DNA of 8,323 bases from Bacteroidales bacterium UBA5762 (GCA_002418865.1 DIEY01000081.1:1-8323); one strand, 5' to 3'. Positions 1 through 6,774 are shown, numbered from the stretch's first letter. Translations and numbers: made by a program. Notes: generated from the letters alone by a model not told the origin.

Positions 1-353
1 GGATATTCTCTCAAAAAACGCAATTCTTCTTCATCAATAAAATCAGGACGGGTAGAAAGACGAATCCCATCAACTACACCTTTATCAATATAAAAACAGG
101 CTAAATCGAGTAATTGTTTTTGTCTTGTATGACTCAATCCTGTGAAATTCCCCCCAAAAAATGCAATCTCGACATCGGCCTCCGAAGTATAGAAAGTTTG
201 AAGATGTCTGAGTATAGTCTGTTCTACATCATCGATGGTGGGGAATGCCTCTTTACCTGAGATATAATGTTGGTTACAAAAAACACATCGAAATCTACAT
301 CCTTCTGCAGGTAAAAAAATCGGAATATTAAAATGCGGCCTGTTTTTCCTCAT
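1..353 (-). CDS. Elp3-like radical SAM protein, N-terminal part (runs off left edge)
   Basis: Only the first 117 codons are present; the rest lies left of the window. The protein begins MRKNRPHFNIPIF and has a CX3CX2C cluster (C19, C23, C26, in GCRFRCVFCNQ). This is the [4Fe-4S]/SAM site of radical SAM enzymes. A later FFGGNFTGL segment resembles the FFGG(S/N)FTG motif of bacterial Elp3-like radical SAM proteins (COG1243 type). The substrate of the bacterial members is not clear, so no symbol is given. The ATG at 351-353 lies inside the 3' end of purN (26 bp overlap, different frame), and the N-terminal length before the cysteine cluster suits the family. Translation is probably coupled to purN. 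Radical SAM membership is confident; the subfamily is inferred from recalled motif resemblance. Confidence 0.8.
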   Translation of the reverse strand, partial: MRKNRPHFNIPIFLPAEGCRFRCVFCNQHYISGKEAFPTIDDVEQTILRHLQTFYTSEADVEIAFFGGNFTGLSHTRQKQLLDLACFYIDKGVVDGIRLSTRPDFIDEEELRFLREY

Positions 354-927
354 CAGAAATAATTACTTTTTCTATAATTTTCGGATAATATTCATATTCC
401 AATTGATGGATTCTTGCTGCAAGGGTTTCGGGCGTATCTTGGGGCAAAACAGGACATTTGGCCTGAAATATAATCTCTCCATGATCATACATCTCGTCTA
501 CACGATGAATGCTAATGCCGCTTTCGGTATCTCCAGCAGCAATAACGGCTTGATGAACCCTTTCGCCATACATACCTTTGCCACAGTATTTAGGCAAAAG
601 AGCAGGATGAATATTAAGAATACGCCCAGGAAAAGTGCGAATGAGAAAGTCAGGAATTTTCCATAGAAAACCCGCCAGAATGATATAATCGGTATGTTCT
701 TCTTTCAATTTTTGATACACCTGACCATTTTCAACAAATTCTTCCTTGTCAAAGAGAGTAACGGGAACCCCATAAGGTTTCACTCTTTGTATCACATAAG
801 CCTGAGGATTGTTACAATAAACCCTCACCACACGAATAAATCTGTGATCACTAAAATATTTTACAATGTTTTCGGCATTAGTACCGCTGCCCGAAGCAAA
901 TACAGCCAAATGAACGTTTTTCTCCAT
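328..927 (-). CDS. purN: Phosphoribosylglycinamide formyltransferase (GART)
   Basis: This enzyme transfers the formyl group of 10-formyltetrahydrofolate to glycinamide ribonucleotide, the third step of de novo purine synthesis, in the cytoplasm. The 199-residue protein has the usual PurN length. It shows the N-terminal phosphate-binding loop ASGSGTN (residues 11-17), the catalytic N105/H107 in LNIHPALLPKY, and D148 in HRVDEMYDHGEII, equivalent to Asn106, His108 and Asp144 of the E. coli enzyme. The frame is open 36 codons further upstream. The start is set at the ATG at 925-927 because homology begins there (MEKNVHLAVFASGSG) and because the upstream part lies wholly within tsaB. Only 2 bp separate it from the tsaB stop, so the two genes are probably co-transcribed. 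Its 3' end overlaps the radical SAM gene. Confidence 0.95.
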   Translation of the reverse strand: MEKNVHLAVFASGSGTNAENIVKYFSDHRFIRVVRVYCNNPQAYVIQRVKPYGVPVTLFDKEEFVENGQVYQKLKEEHTDYIILAGFLWKIPDFLIRTFPGRILNIHPALLPKYCGKGMYGERVHQAVIAAGDTESGISIHRVDEMYDHGEIIFQAKCPVLPQDTPETLAARIHQLEYEYYPKIIEKVIISDEEKQAAF

Positions 928-929
928 AC

Positions 930-1628
930 TCAGTGTAGTCCCTTGATATGAGGTATACCGGCAATAAAGTCCTTTAAATAAAAAGGTTCGAAATAAGCAG
1001 TATTTTCGAAATTTTCTTTGAGGAAACTTTCCCACGCCAGAGGAACCATCCAGGCAGCCGAAGCCAACAGTTTATCCATAAAGATAAATCTTTGATCGTT
1101 TTCGAAAACTTGTCGGCATTTTGCTGCTCCATCCCCACAAATCACGATGTTTGAATGAATATCACAAAATGAATCTGCAGAAATGATTTCTGCTTTTACT
1201 TGTCTTAATTCTTCACCCCTATAGGTATAAATCGCTGAATATACTTCCATTCTTCTTGCATCTATCATAGGAATAATAACCCAATCTTTTTGCGAAGAAA
1301 TTTTTAGACTCTTTGTTGCCTGCAGAGCCATAGCCTGTAAAGTGCTCACGGCAATCAGAGGAATATTCAATGCATAACATAAACCTTTTGCAACAGAGGC
1401 CCCAATACGCAACCCCGTATAAGAGCCTGGCCCACGACTCATGGCAACAGCATTCAGTTGTTTTGCCTTTAAACGATTATCGTTTAATATCTTTTCGATT
1501 AAAACTGTAAGTCTGGCAGAATGCGCATTTTTATCTTGGGTCTCTTCCAATCCAATAAGTTCTCCATTACTTACCAGGGCTACGGAACAGATCGAAGTCG
1601 AGCTTTCGATGCACAACAAATTTGTCAT
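930..1628 (-). CDS. tsaB: tRNA threonylcarbamoyladenosine biosynthesis protein TsaB (YeaZ)
   Basis: TsaB is the non-catalytic partner of TsaD in the complex that puts the threonylcarbamoyl group on A37 of ANN-decoding tRNAs. It belongs to the ASKHA (actin-like ATPase) fold. The 232-residue protein opens with the strand LLCIESSTSICSVAL, has the NAHSARL segment near residues 34-40, and carries the family hallmark GPGSYTGLR (66-74) followed by IGASVAKGL. Length and motif order are normal for TsaB, and the longer metal-binding features of TsaD are absent. The ATG at 1626-1628 directly precedes the first conserved strand. It is the first gene of the tsaB-purN-radical SAM run, and the 115 bp gap upstream is the likely promoter region. 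Confidence 0.94.
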   Translation of the reverse strand: MTNLLCIESSTSICSVALVSNGELIGLEETQDKNAHSARLTVLIEKILNDNRLKAKQLNAVAMSRGPGSYTGLRIGASVAKGLCYALNIPLIAVSTLQAMALQATKSLKISSQKDWVIIPMIDARRMEVYSAIYTYRGEELRQVKAEIISADSFCDIHSNIVICGDGAAKCRQVFENDQRFIFMDKLLASAAWMVPLAWESFLKENFENTAYFEPFYLKDFIAGIPHIKGLH

Positions 1629-1686
1629 GATTTAAAAATTATTTCCACTTAAGTTTAATCTGTCTTTATTCAAGATTTTTCTTCGA

Positions 1687-1737
1687 AGATTAATTTTGAA
1701 ATTTCTCTTCCTGATTTTAATGAGACAAAATTAATCT
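1687..1737. repeat. 12-bp perfect inverted repeat between glycosyltransferase and tsaB
   Basis: The arms AGATTAATTTTG (1687-1698) and CAAAATTAATCT (1726-1737) are exact reverse complements separated by 27 bp. The repeat fills most of the 115 bp gap between the glycosyltransferase stop and the tsaB start. Each arm reads as TAATTTTG towards the spacer, which matches the Bacteroidota -7 box TAnnTTTG. For tsaB (minus strand) the box at 1733-1726 would give a leader of roughly 90 nt, but no clear -33 TTG is seen at the expected spacing. It could be a terminator-like stem for the upstream gene pair, a regulatory palindrome, or a promoter element. Confidence 0.45.
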
Positions 1738-1743
1738 AAAGCA

Positions 1744-2844
1744 TTATATCCGACGACCTTTCCATACGGTTCTCACCACTTGGCTCATTAGAGCAACACT
1801 TACAATATAGAAAGGATAAAAAGGCTGAAAAAGTATAATGGCCGGGATTTTCCAAAACGAATGAAAGAATAGCAAAGCAGGGATCATTACTACAATATCA
1901 GCCAGTGATTTTATGATAAATATTTCAAAGGCAAGACCGAAGGCAGGAAAATAAAAAATAGCCCCTAACATAGATATCAAGAAAAGTAGGTTGGTCAAGA
2001 AAACAATGAGAGCCACAAATTGAGGGAATGGCGAGTTATAACCCTTGGTTTTCGATGCCCAACGAATACGTTGCCGAAAAAATTCGGGCAGAGTTCGTAA
2101 GGCCTTAGTAATAATGACAGCCCTGGTTGATTTTAGGAAGGTGATGCTTCTTCGACCAAAAATCTTTGCTATCGACAACATCATAAAAACATCGTCGCCC
2201 GAAGCATACTCCTTGCCTAATCCCACTCGAAGAGCCTCATACCATGATTGTTTCCGAATGGCCATATTAGCCGCATTACACATCATAGGCAGCCCAATGC
2301 CAATGCTTCCGGCAGTCATTGCCATCAAACTGTAAAATTCTACTTCCTGAATCTTAGCCCACAAGCCTTCTCCTTTTATTTGTACAGGGCCAGCCACAAG
2401 ATGTACTCCCTCGTTTGCAAAGGGCATCACCATATTCCTTACCCAATCGAAAGGCAAAAAACAGTCGGCATCAGTAAAAAGAAGAATTTCTCCCTTGGCT
2501 TCTTCTATCCCTTTCTGTATGGCTGCCTTTTTCCCTCGCAAGTTCGAAGGCAAGCGAATATTTTGTACCATAGGATCTTCCTCGATCAATTGAAAAGTAT
2601 GGTCGGTAGAATGATCATCAACGACGATAATTTGAAGCAGATGGGCAGGATACGATTGCAAATGGAGGCATTCCAGAAGATGAGGAATATTTTCTTCTTC
2701 ATTTCTTACAGCAATAATAATGCTTACACTCTTGAAATATTCGTTCTGATAAGCCGGAAGACGTAACCAACCCAAGGAAAAGGCCATCATCATTATAGCA
2801 TAAATAAGAGGAATGATCAATATCAGGTATGATAGCTCATTCAT
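1744..2844 (-). CDS. Membrane-anchored family 2 glycosyltransferase
   Basis: A 366-residue GT-A fold glycosyltransferase that transfers a sugar from a nucleotide donor at the cytoplasmic face of the inner membrane. An N-terminal membrane anchor (about 5-24) precedes the GT2 domain. VVDDHSTD (74-81) supplies the nucleotide-binding aspartates. FTDADC (123-128) is the DXD-type metal site, SGDD (215-218) the acceptor/catalytic acidic motif, and QRIRW (258-262) the QxxRW motif of processive and related GT2 enzymes. The C-terminus (about 276-356) holds three to four hydrophobic helices. All key residues are present. The donor and acceptor cannot be read from the sequence. The start is 6 bp from the stop of the flippase-like gene, so the two are one transcript and may act on the same lipid-linked or surface glycan. 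The ATG at 2842-2844 is the natural start before the anchor helix. Confidence 0.9.
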   Translation of the reverse strand: MNELSYLILIIPLIYAIMMMAFSLGWLRLPAYQNEYFKSVSIIIAVRNEEENIPHLLECLHLQSYPAHLLQIIVVDDHSTDHTFQLIEEDPMVQNIRLPSNLRGKKAAIQKGIEEAKGEILLFTDADCFLPFDWVRNMVMPFANEGVHLVAGPVQIKGEGLWAKIQEVEFYSLMAMTAGSIGIGLPMMCNAANMAIRKQSWYEALRVGLGKEYASGDDVFMMLSIAKIFGRRSITFLKSTRAVIITKALRTLPEFFRQRIRWASKTKGYNSPFPQFVALIVFLTNLLFLISMLGAIFYFPAFGLAFEIFIIKSLADIVVMIPALLFFHSFWKIPAIILFQPFYPFYIVSVALMSQVVRTVWKGRRI

Positions 2845-2850
2845 AAGGCC

Positions 2851-3876
2851 TTATGATTTAGAATTATTACCCTTAAAGAATTTGAGTTTGAACACGAAAA
2901 AGCTGCCAATAATGGCAGGCAAGGCCACATTGATAAGCCATAAAGTGCTGGCTGCACCTATTATTCCCAGATTCACCATGGGATCGTTGCGAAGACCTAT
3001 TGGCAACATCATACCAATAACAAAAACTGCTACTGTACTTCTTACTCCTAATTCAGAAAGTGCAACAGAAGGAATGACAACCAATAAAGCAAAAATGACC
3101 ATTACAGCCATAAACAAATTCCCAATGCTCAGAGGTATATTAAACATTCGAAGTAAAATAATGTATTGGAAAGAAAAAACACAATATCGCAAAAAGCTCA
3201 GGATGAGAACCTTGGTCAATTCTCTTCGGGAGTAATACGACAAGACGGCAAACCAGCGTTTTATTCTATGCCATTGTTTAGGAAGGAGGTTCTGAAGAAT
3301 ATTTCCCAGAAATGAAATATTTAGAAAGATGAGTATAGTGATGACCAAACTAATAAATGCCAATGGTATGATGATCCACTGGAGTTTGCCCAAAGAAGGA
3401 TTTTGAGGTAATAGGCAACGATAATACATAATGATACCGCCTGTAATACCGCAAATCATATATATGACGATTTGAGAAAAACTTCCAAGGATAGTAATAA
3501 GAATTCCTCTTACAGGTTGTTTATTTTTAAGCAAGAATACTCTGCCAAAAAATTCTCCTATGCGGTTAGGGGTGAAAATGCTAACAGTAACTCCTGTAAA
3601 AATGGCTTTTAAAGCAAGAGGAAAGCTTATTTCTTCGATTTTCGAAATCAAATATTTCCATTTAATGGCTTCTATGCTCCAATTGACGAGCATGAGTAAC
3701 AAGACGAGAATTATTACCAACCAAAAATTTTGAATATAAAAAAGCTGAGAAATATTTTGTTTAGTGAGATGAGCAGTAGGAGCCATAATTAGTTTCCATG
3801 CCAAATAACCATAAGCTCCTATCAAGATAAAAATCTGAAGGAAAATGTTGATGCTTCTTTTGGTTACTTTTGTCAT
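2851..3876 (-). CDS. LPG-synthase-type transmembrane protein (flippase-like, UPF0104/AglD family)
   Basis: A 341-residue polytopic membrane protein with roughly eight hydrophobic segments (about 10-31, 51-65, 90-101, 127-150, 166-190, 225-245, 253-274, 302-327). It shows motifs of the lysylphosphatidylglycerol-synthase transmembrane family: NWSIEAIKW (65-73), a TPNRIGEFFGR stretch (102-112), and PSVALSELGVRS near 269-280 in place of the usual P..GG.G.RE. The catalytic aminoacyl-transferase domain of MprF is absent, so it is the stand-alone membrane part. Such proteins are often annotated as flippases and are commonly found beside glycosyltransferases, as here. A role in moving a lipid or lipid-linked glycan is inferred. 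The ATG at 3874-3876 is the only reasonable start in frame. Its promoter must lie within the first codons of the divergent ruvC; no clear -7 box was found there. Confidence 0.85.
   Translation of the reverse strand: MTKVTKRSINIFLQIFILIGAYGYLAWKLIMAPTAHLTKQNISQLFYIQNFWLVIILVLLLMLVNWSIEAIKWKYLISKIEEISFPLALKAIFTGVTVSIFTPNRIGEFFGRVFLLKNKQPVRGILITILGSFSQIVIYMICGITGGIIMYYRCLLPQNPSLGKLQWIIIPLAFISLVITILIFLNISFLGNILQNLLPKQWHRIKRWFAVLSYYSRRELTKVLILSFLRYCVFSFQYIILLRMFNIPLSIGNLFMAVMVIFALLVVIPSVALSELGVRSTVAVFVIGMMLPIGLRNDPMVNLGIIGAASTLWLINVALPAIIGSFFVFKLKFFKGNNSKS
3865..3872 (+). promoter_or_regulatory. Probable ruvC -7 promoter box (TACTTTTG)
   Basis: TACTTTTG is an exact match to the Bacteroidota -7 consensus TAnnTTTG and lies on the plus strand inside codons 2-4 of the divergent membrane-protein gene. 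Transcription would start near 3880, about 14 nt before the TTG at 3894. No clear -33 TTG is seen 19-21 bp upstream. The box overlaps the more upstream TTG at 3870, which argues against that codon as the ruvC start. Confidence 0.45.
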
Positions 3877-3893
3877 TGTTAAAGCTTGGAATT

Positions 3894-4460
3894 TTGACAG
3901 AGCAAGATAGAATTATTTTAGGAATCGACCCGGGTACAACTATTATGGGTTATAGCTTGATTGAATGCCAGAAAGACGAGATAGAAATATTGACCCTTGG
4001 GGTTTTACGTCTTTCTATGATTGCCAATCAGCCGTTAAAATTAAAGAGAATATTCGAAGGTACATTATCGCTTATTGATGAATACAAGCCCGATGAGTTG
4101 GCCATTGAGGCGCCATTTTACGGAAAGAATGTGCAGAGCATGTTGAAATTAGGAAGGGCACAAGGAGTAGCCATTGCAGCAGCTCTATACCGAAATATTC
4201 CCATCTTTGAATATTCGCCTAAAAAAATCAAACAATCGGTTACGGGCAATGGTAATGCTTCTAAACAGCAGGTTGCTGCTATGCTGGGTCGTTTGCTCAC
4301 TATTGCCGAAACTCCCGAATCTCTCGATGCCACCGATGCTCTGGCTGCCGCAGTTTGTCATTATCTTCAGGATAATCCTTATTCAGAAATCAAAAAATAT
4401 ACAGGCTGGAAGGCTTTCTTACATGATAACCCCGATAGAAGGGAAGATGGAGGGATGTGA
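3894..4460 (+). CDS. ruvC: Crossover junction endodeoxyribonuclease RuvC
   Basis: RuvC is the Holliday-junction resolvase that cleaves four-way junctions made by RecA and moved by RuvAB. The RNase H-like fold is clear. Counting from TTG 3894, the four metal-binding acids are D12 (LGIDPGTT), E72 (LAIEAPFYGKN), D145 and D148 (SLDATDALAAA). Their spacing agrees with Asp7, Glu66, Asp138 and Asp141 of E. coli RuvC. YSPKKIKQSVTGNGNASK is the conserved DNA-contacting region. No ATG exists before the first motif. TTG 3870 is possible (196 residues), but TTG 3894 gives a 188-residue protein starting TEQDRIILGIDPG, the usual N-terminal length, and leaves the -7 box at 3865 outside the transcript. It is divergent from the flippase-like gene with 17 bp between starts. 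No clear terminator follows. Confidence 0.93.
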   Translation: MTEQDRIILGIDPGTTIMGYSLIECQKDEIEILTLGVLRLSMIANQPLKLKRIFEGTLSLIDEYKPDELAIEAPFYGKNVQSMLKLGRAQGVAIAAALYRNIPIFEYSPKKIKQSVTGNGNASKQQVAAMLGRLLTIAETPESLDATDALAAAVCHYLQDNPYSEIKKYTGWKAFLHDNPDRREDGGM

Positions 4461-4558
4461 AGATTGGATGGGGAGACAAGGAGACAACTGACACATAATA
4501 AACTTTCAACTTACTAATCCCAATTTACTTTACACCAATCACCATCATCAAAAATTCC

Positions 4559-4589
4559 TTGTTTTTTTAAAATTTTCGTTGTATCTTTG
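4559..4589 (+). promoter_or_regulatory. Consensus Bacteroidota promoter (TTG-N20-TATCTTTG)
   Basis: TTG at 4559-4561 and TATCTTTG at 4582-4589 are separated by exactly 20 bp. This fits the primary sigma promoter described in Bacteroides (-33 TTTG/TTG, 19-21 bp spacer, -7 TAnnTTTG). Transcription would start near 4596, about 16 nt before the ATG at 4612. It is the best-formed promoter in the window, although the reading frame behind it is broken. Confidence 0.65.
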
Positions 4590-4611
4590 AAAGTCTAAAT
4601 TTTACCAAACC

Positions 4612-4763
4612 ATGAAGCAAGATACTGAAAAAAGTTTTGCATTTGTTGAAAATTTTTAGCTTTGGGAGTTACCTTTTGCCCTCAAAAATGATGAATGTAT
4701 ATATAAGATGATTCGAATTTAATGAATGAAAATGACCCGAAAAAATATCTTTTAAAAAAGTGA
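4612..4763 (+). pseudogene. Decayed short gene, possibly a remnant of a small HTH protein
   Basis: An ATG 16 nt behind a consensus promoter starts MKQDTEKSFAFVENF and meets TAG at 4657-4659. The same frame continues LWELPFALKNDECIYKMIRI to TAA at 4720-4722. A second frame overlaps this stop (ATG at 4722) and reads MNENDPKKYLLKK, ending at TGA 4761-4763. The pieces CIYKMIR and DPKKYLLKK resemble TIQRMIN and the terminal DKKYFKKI of the intact HTH protein at 6775-6975. The stretch also ends just before the first palindromic operator, as the HTH gene ends just before the second. A decayed HTH paralogue is therefore plausible. The N-terminal part shows no clear match, so this is an inference from short similarity. 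The gap 4461-4611 holds only the promoter. Confidence 0.4.
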
Positions 4764-4767
4764 GGGA

Positions 4768-4784
4768 GTGACAAAATTTGTCAC
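4768..4784 (+). promoter_or_regulatory. Palindromic operator 1 (GTGACAAAATTTGTCAC)
   Basis: The 8-bp arms GTGACAAA and TTTGTCAC flank a central A. The core GACAAAATTTGTC is identical to that at 6982-6994. It sits upstream of the -7 box of the first secreted-protein gene and would cover the -33 region, a position that suits a repressor. The neighbouring HTH protein is the obvious candidate ligand, by inference. Confidence 0.65.
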
Positions 4785-4794
4785 CTCCTTAAAT

Positions 4795-4802
4795 TAAATT
4801 TA
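4795..4802 (+). promoter_or_regulatory. -7 box of the first T9SS protein gene (TAAATTTA)
   Basis: TAAATTTA matches TAnnTTTG except at the last base. It starts 14 bp after the TTTG of operator 1, exactly the distance found between operator 2 and its TATATTTG box. Transcription would begin near 4809, giving a leader of about 18 nt before the ATG at 4827. Confidence 0.5.
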
Positions 4803-4826
4803 CATTTTATATCAAAAAATAAAGCC

Positions 4827-5711
4827 ATGAAAAAAGTAATAATCTCAATTTTAATAGCAATTCTTACAATTACAATTCAATTAAACGCGCAACCCCAATG
4901 GAAATTCCATGTTGCCTTTGAAGATGCTACAGGTGCAAAAGATACCATTTGGTTTATTTGGGATACAACTGCTGTATTCTATGGAATTGACACTGCTTTA
5001 GGGGAAGGTAATCCTAATATGAATTATAACGATTTTAATGTATATACTTTAACTTGGGGCAACTATCCAAATCCAAATATTGATACTACGAAAGTTGTAG
5101 CATACTCTTATGAATATAGTTTTGGAAGTTCAATAGAAGCTATTAACTATGAATTACCAATAACAATCACCTGGGATTCAGCCTTATTACATGCCGATTG
5201 GCTACCCCCAACACCGGTAGGATGGGTAAACTATGCCCGTATTGATAACGATTATTTCTTTTTTTACAACAATAATGGATTGGCTCATCAATACGACATG
5301 ACACTTTCTGATTCGGTTACTGCACCCTATGAAGGAAATCCAGACCCGTGGGCATGGCAGGACTGGGTTCATTTTCCAATGGGTATTTATCTCGTGCAAG
5401 ACCCGACAGTGAATGTTGAAAACAAGATTTATGAGGCTAAAGACAGTATTAAAACCTTTCCCAATCCTTTTAAAAAGAACACTAGCATTGAATTTTATCT
5501 TAAAGACAAATCTTATGTTGAATTATCTGTTTTCGACTTTCAGGGTAAGAAAATCAGAGACTTAATAAGCCAAACTTTGAATAGTGGAAATCATATTATA
5601 AAATGGAACGGACTTGACCAAGCCGGCAAGCCATGCAAGCCCGCTCCGTACTTTATCTACCTTAAGGTAAACGATACATCCATACAATCAATTAAATTAA
5701 TCAAGTATTAA
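4827..5711 (+). CDS. Secreted protein with T9SS type A sorting domain (paralogue A)
   Basis: A 294-residue protein predicted to be exported by Sec and then released or surface-anchored by the type IX secretion system. A signal peptide (MKKVIISILIAI..., about 1-21, likely cut at LNA|Q) precedes a domain with FEDATGAKDTI, then GIDTALGE, a pattern common at the start of Bacteroidota T9SS cargo. The C-terminal sorting domain begins near IKTFPNPFKKNTS (208-220) and ends in the terminal strand SIKLIKY. It is of the FlgD-Ig-like kind (GNHIIKWNGLDQAGKP). The middle (PITITWDSALLHAD, then PVGW) aligns with the protein at 7102-7965, so the two are paralogues. No enzymatic motif was recognised. Operator 1 and a -7 box precede it. 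The ATG is preceded by an A-rich leader without a clear Shine-Dalgarno sequence, usual in this phylum. Confidence 0.88.
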   Translation: MKKVIISILIAILTITIQLNAQPQWKFHVAFEDATGAKDTIWFIWDTTAVFYGIDTALGEGNPNMNYNDFNVYTLTWGNYPNPNIDTTKVVAYSYEYSFGSSIEAINYELPITITWDSALLHADWLPPTPVGWVNYARIDNDYFFFYNNNGLAHQYDMTLSDSVTAPYEGNPDPWAWQDWVHFPMGIYLVQDPTVNVENKIYEAKDSIKTFPNPFKKNTSIEFYLKDKSYVELSVFDFQGKKIRDLISQTLNSGNHIIKWNGLDQAGKPCKPAPYFIYLKVNDTSIQSIKLIKY

Positions 5712-5728
5712 CTTAAAATCATGCACAA

Positions 5729-5839
5729 ATGAAAAAATTTGCAAAATTAACAAAAGAGAGGTTTGAGAAAATCGCTAATTCACAATTCATTATAAAATCT
5801 ATCCTACGAAAATCAAGAATCATATTATTTTCTTATTAA
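5729..5839 (+). CDS. Possible 36-residue small protein (unrecognised)
   Basis: An ATG 17 nt after the stop of the first secreted-protein gene opens a basic 36-codon frame beginning MKKFAKLTKERFEKIANSQ. The N-terminal pattern MKK.xKLTKE..EKI is loosely reminiscent of Bacteroidota leader or bacteriocin-like precursor peptides, but no GG cleavage site or Cys/Ser/Thr-rich core follows. The frame overlaps the signal-peptide region of the broken T9SS gene in another frame, so its end may be chance. It could equally be the leftover 5' end of a decayed gene. Expression is unproven. Confidence 0.25.
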   Translation: MKKFAKLTKERFEKIANSQFIIKSILRKSRIILFSY

Positions 5840-6751
5840 GTACGCTAACAATCCTTCCTGTTTTTATTTCAGCCCAGAATTATATTCCTTTTCCTGATTC
5901 CGGGGCTGTTTGGAAGGAAACCTATTGGTGGCAGCCCAGCCCGTTTTTTTATAATGGCATTGGCGACACATATCTTAAAGGAGACACTGTATTTAATGAT
6001 ACTATCTATAAAAAAATCTACAATCTCAGGCGTGATGTATACTGCTCCGACATTATAATTAGTGGCCCTAATTATGATGGTGCGCTCAGAAAAGATACTG
6101 TTAACCAAAAAGTATATTTCAAAAATAATGCTAATGAGTATGAAAAACTCATTTATGATTACACTTTGCAGGCAGGTGATACAACTACCGGAAGAAATGA
6201 ACTGGTTTTGTTTATATCCAGGAGTTTATGTTACAGCAATAGACACTATAACGACATTTGATGGTGTTCAACGACGGGTTTGGTATCTTGATTTCGATGA
6301 ACCTTTTTCAAGATGGCCGCAAATTATTGAGGGTATCGGATCAACTTCTGGCTTGATGGGCTACATAGAACCTTATTGGGAAGGATGGAATGAATTGCTA
6401 CGTTTCTCAATTGATGGAAATGAAGTTTGGCGAAGCTTTAGAGATACATGTTATGTATTTACCGATAGTTGCGCGACTGTTGGGATAAATGAATCAGTTC
6501 AGATGGAATCTGTTATCAGGTGTTACCCAAACCCACTTCCTCCGTCAACAAACTTTGCTATCGAAATAAATCCATTGCATACTTCGAGTAACTCGATAGC
6601 CTTGTTTGATTTATGTGGGAGAGAAGTGTTTTTCAAGACATTTCACGAAAATTCTATCACCATTAATAGCCCGGCAAACCAGGGGATTTACGTTTTGAAA
6701 ATTTTTGCTAACGAAAGCTATAGCACATTCAAAATCATTGTTTCAAACTAA
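5806..6751 (+). pseudogene. T9SS type A sorting domain protein, start lost and frameshifted
   Basis: The frame from 5806 reads TKIKNHIIFLLSTL... with a perfect signal peptide cut at FISA|Q, then FPDSGAVWKETYWW, GDTYLKGDTVFNDTIYKKIY and LIYDYTLQAGDT. This is a common Bacteroidota T9SS cargo pattern. The first codon is ACG where ATG is expected, and no other ATG exists in frame after the TAA at 5776-5778. Around 6190-6215 the coding frame moves by one base. Homology resumes in the next frame as YPGVYVTAIDTITTFDGVQRR, IIEGIGSTSGL and a sorting domain (CYPNPLPPS... to STFKIIVSN). A one-base gain in the TTTT run at 6206-6209 would explain the shift. Signal, body and sorting domain are otherwise intact, so decay is recent or the indel is a sequence error. 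The intact protein would be about 315 residues. Confidence 0.75.
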
Positions 6752-6774
6752 AAGTCACACAAAACAAAATAGCC

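Noticed and set aside
928..1035. 36-codon N-terminal extension of purN
   Set aside because: It lies wholly inside tsaB, lacks homology and would precede the conserved first strand of GART by an unusual length.
2248..2766. 172-codon plus-strand open frame opposite the glycosyltransferase
   Set aside because: The minus strand carries all GT2 motifs; the plus-strand product shows no family features and is a shadow frame.
2813..3235. 140-codon plus-strand frame opposite the flippase-like gene
   Set aside because: It is the antisense of a conserved membrane protein and has no recognisable domain or promoter.
4612..4722. TAG read as pyrrolysine or another recoded codon
   Set aside because: The frame ends 20 codons later and the rest of the likely homology lies in another frame. 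Pyrrolysine use is not expected in this phylum.
5776..6215. Programmed ribosomal frameshifting in the broken T9SS gene
   Set aside because: No slippery heptamer with a downstream structure was seen at the shift region. The start codon is also missing, so decay or sequence error is simpler.
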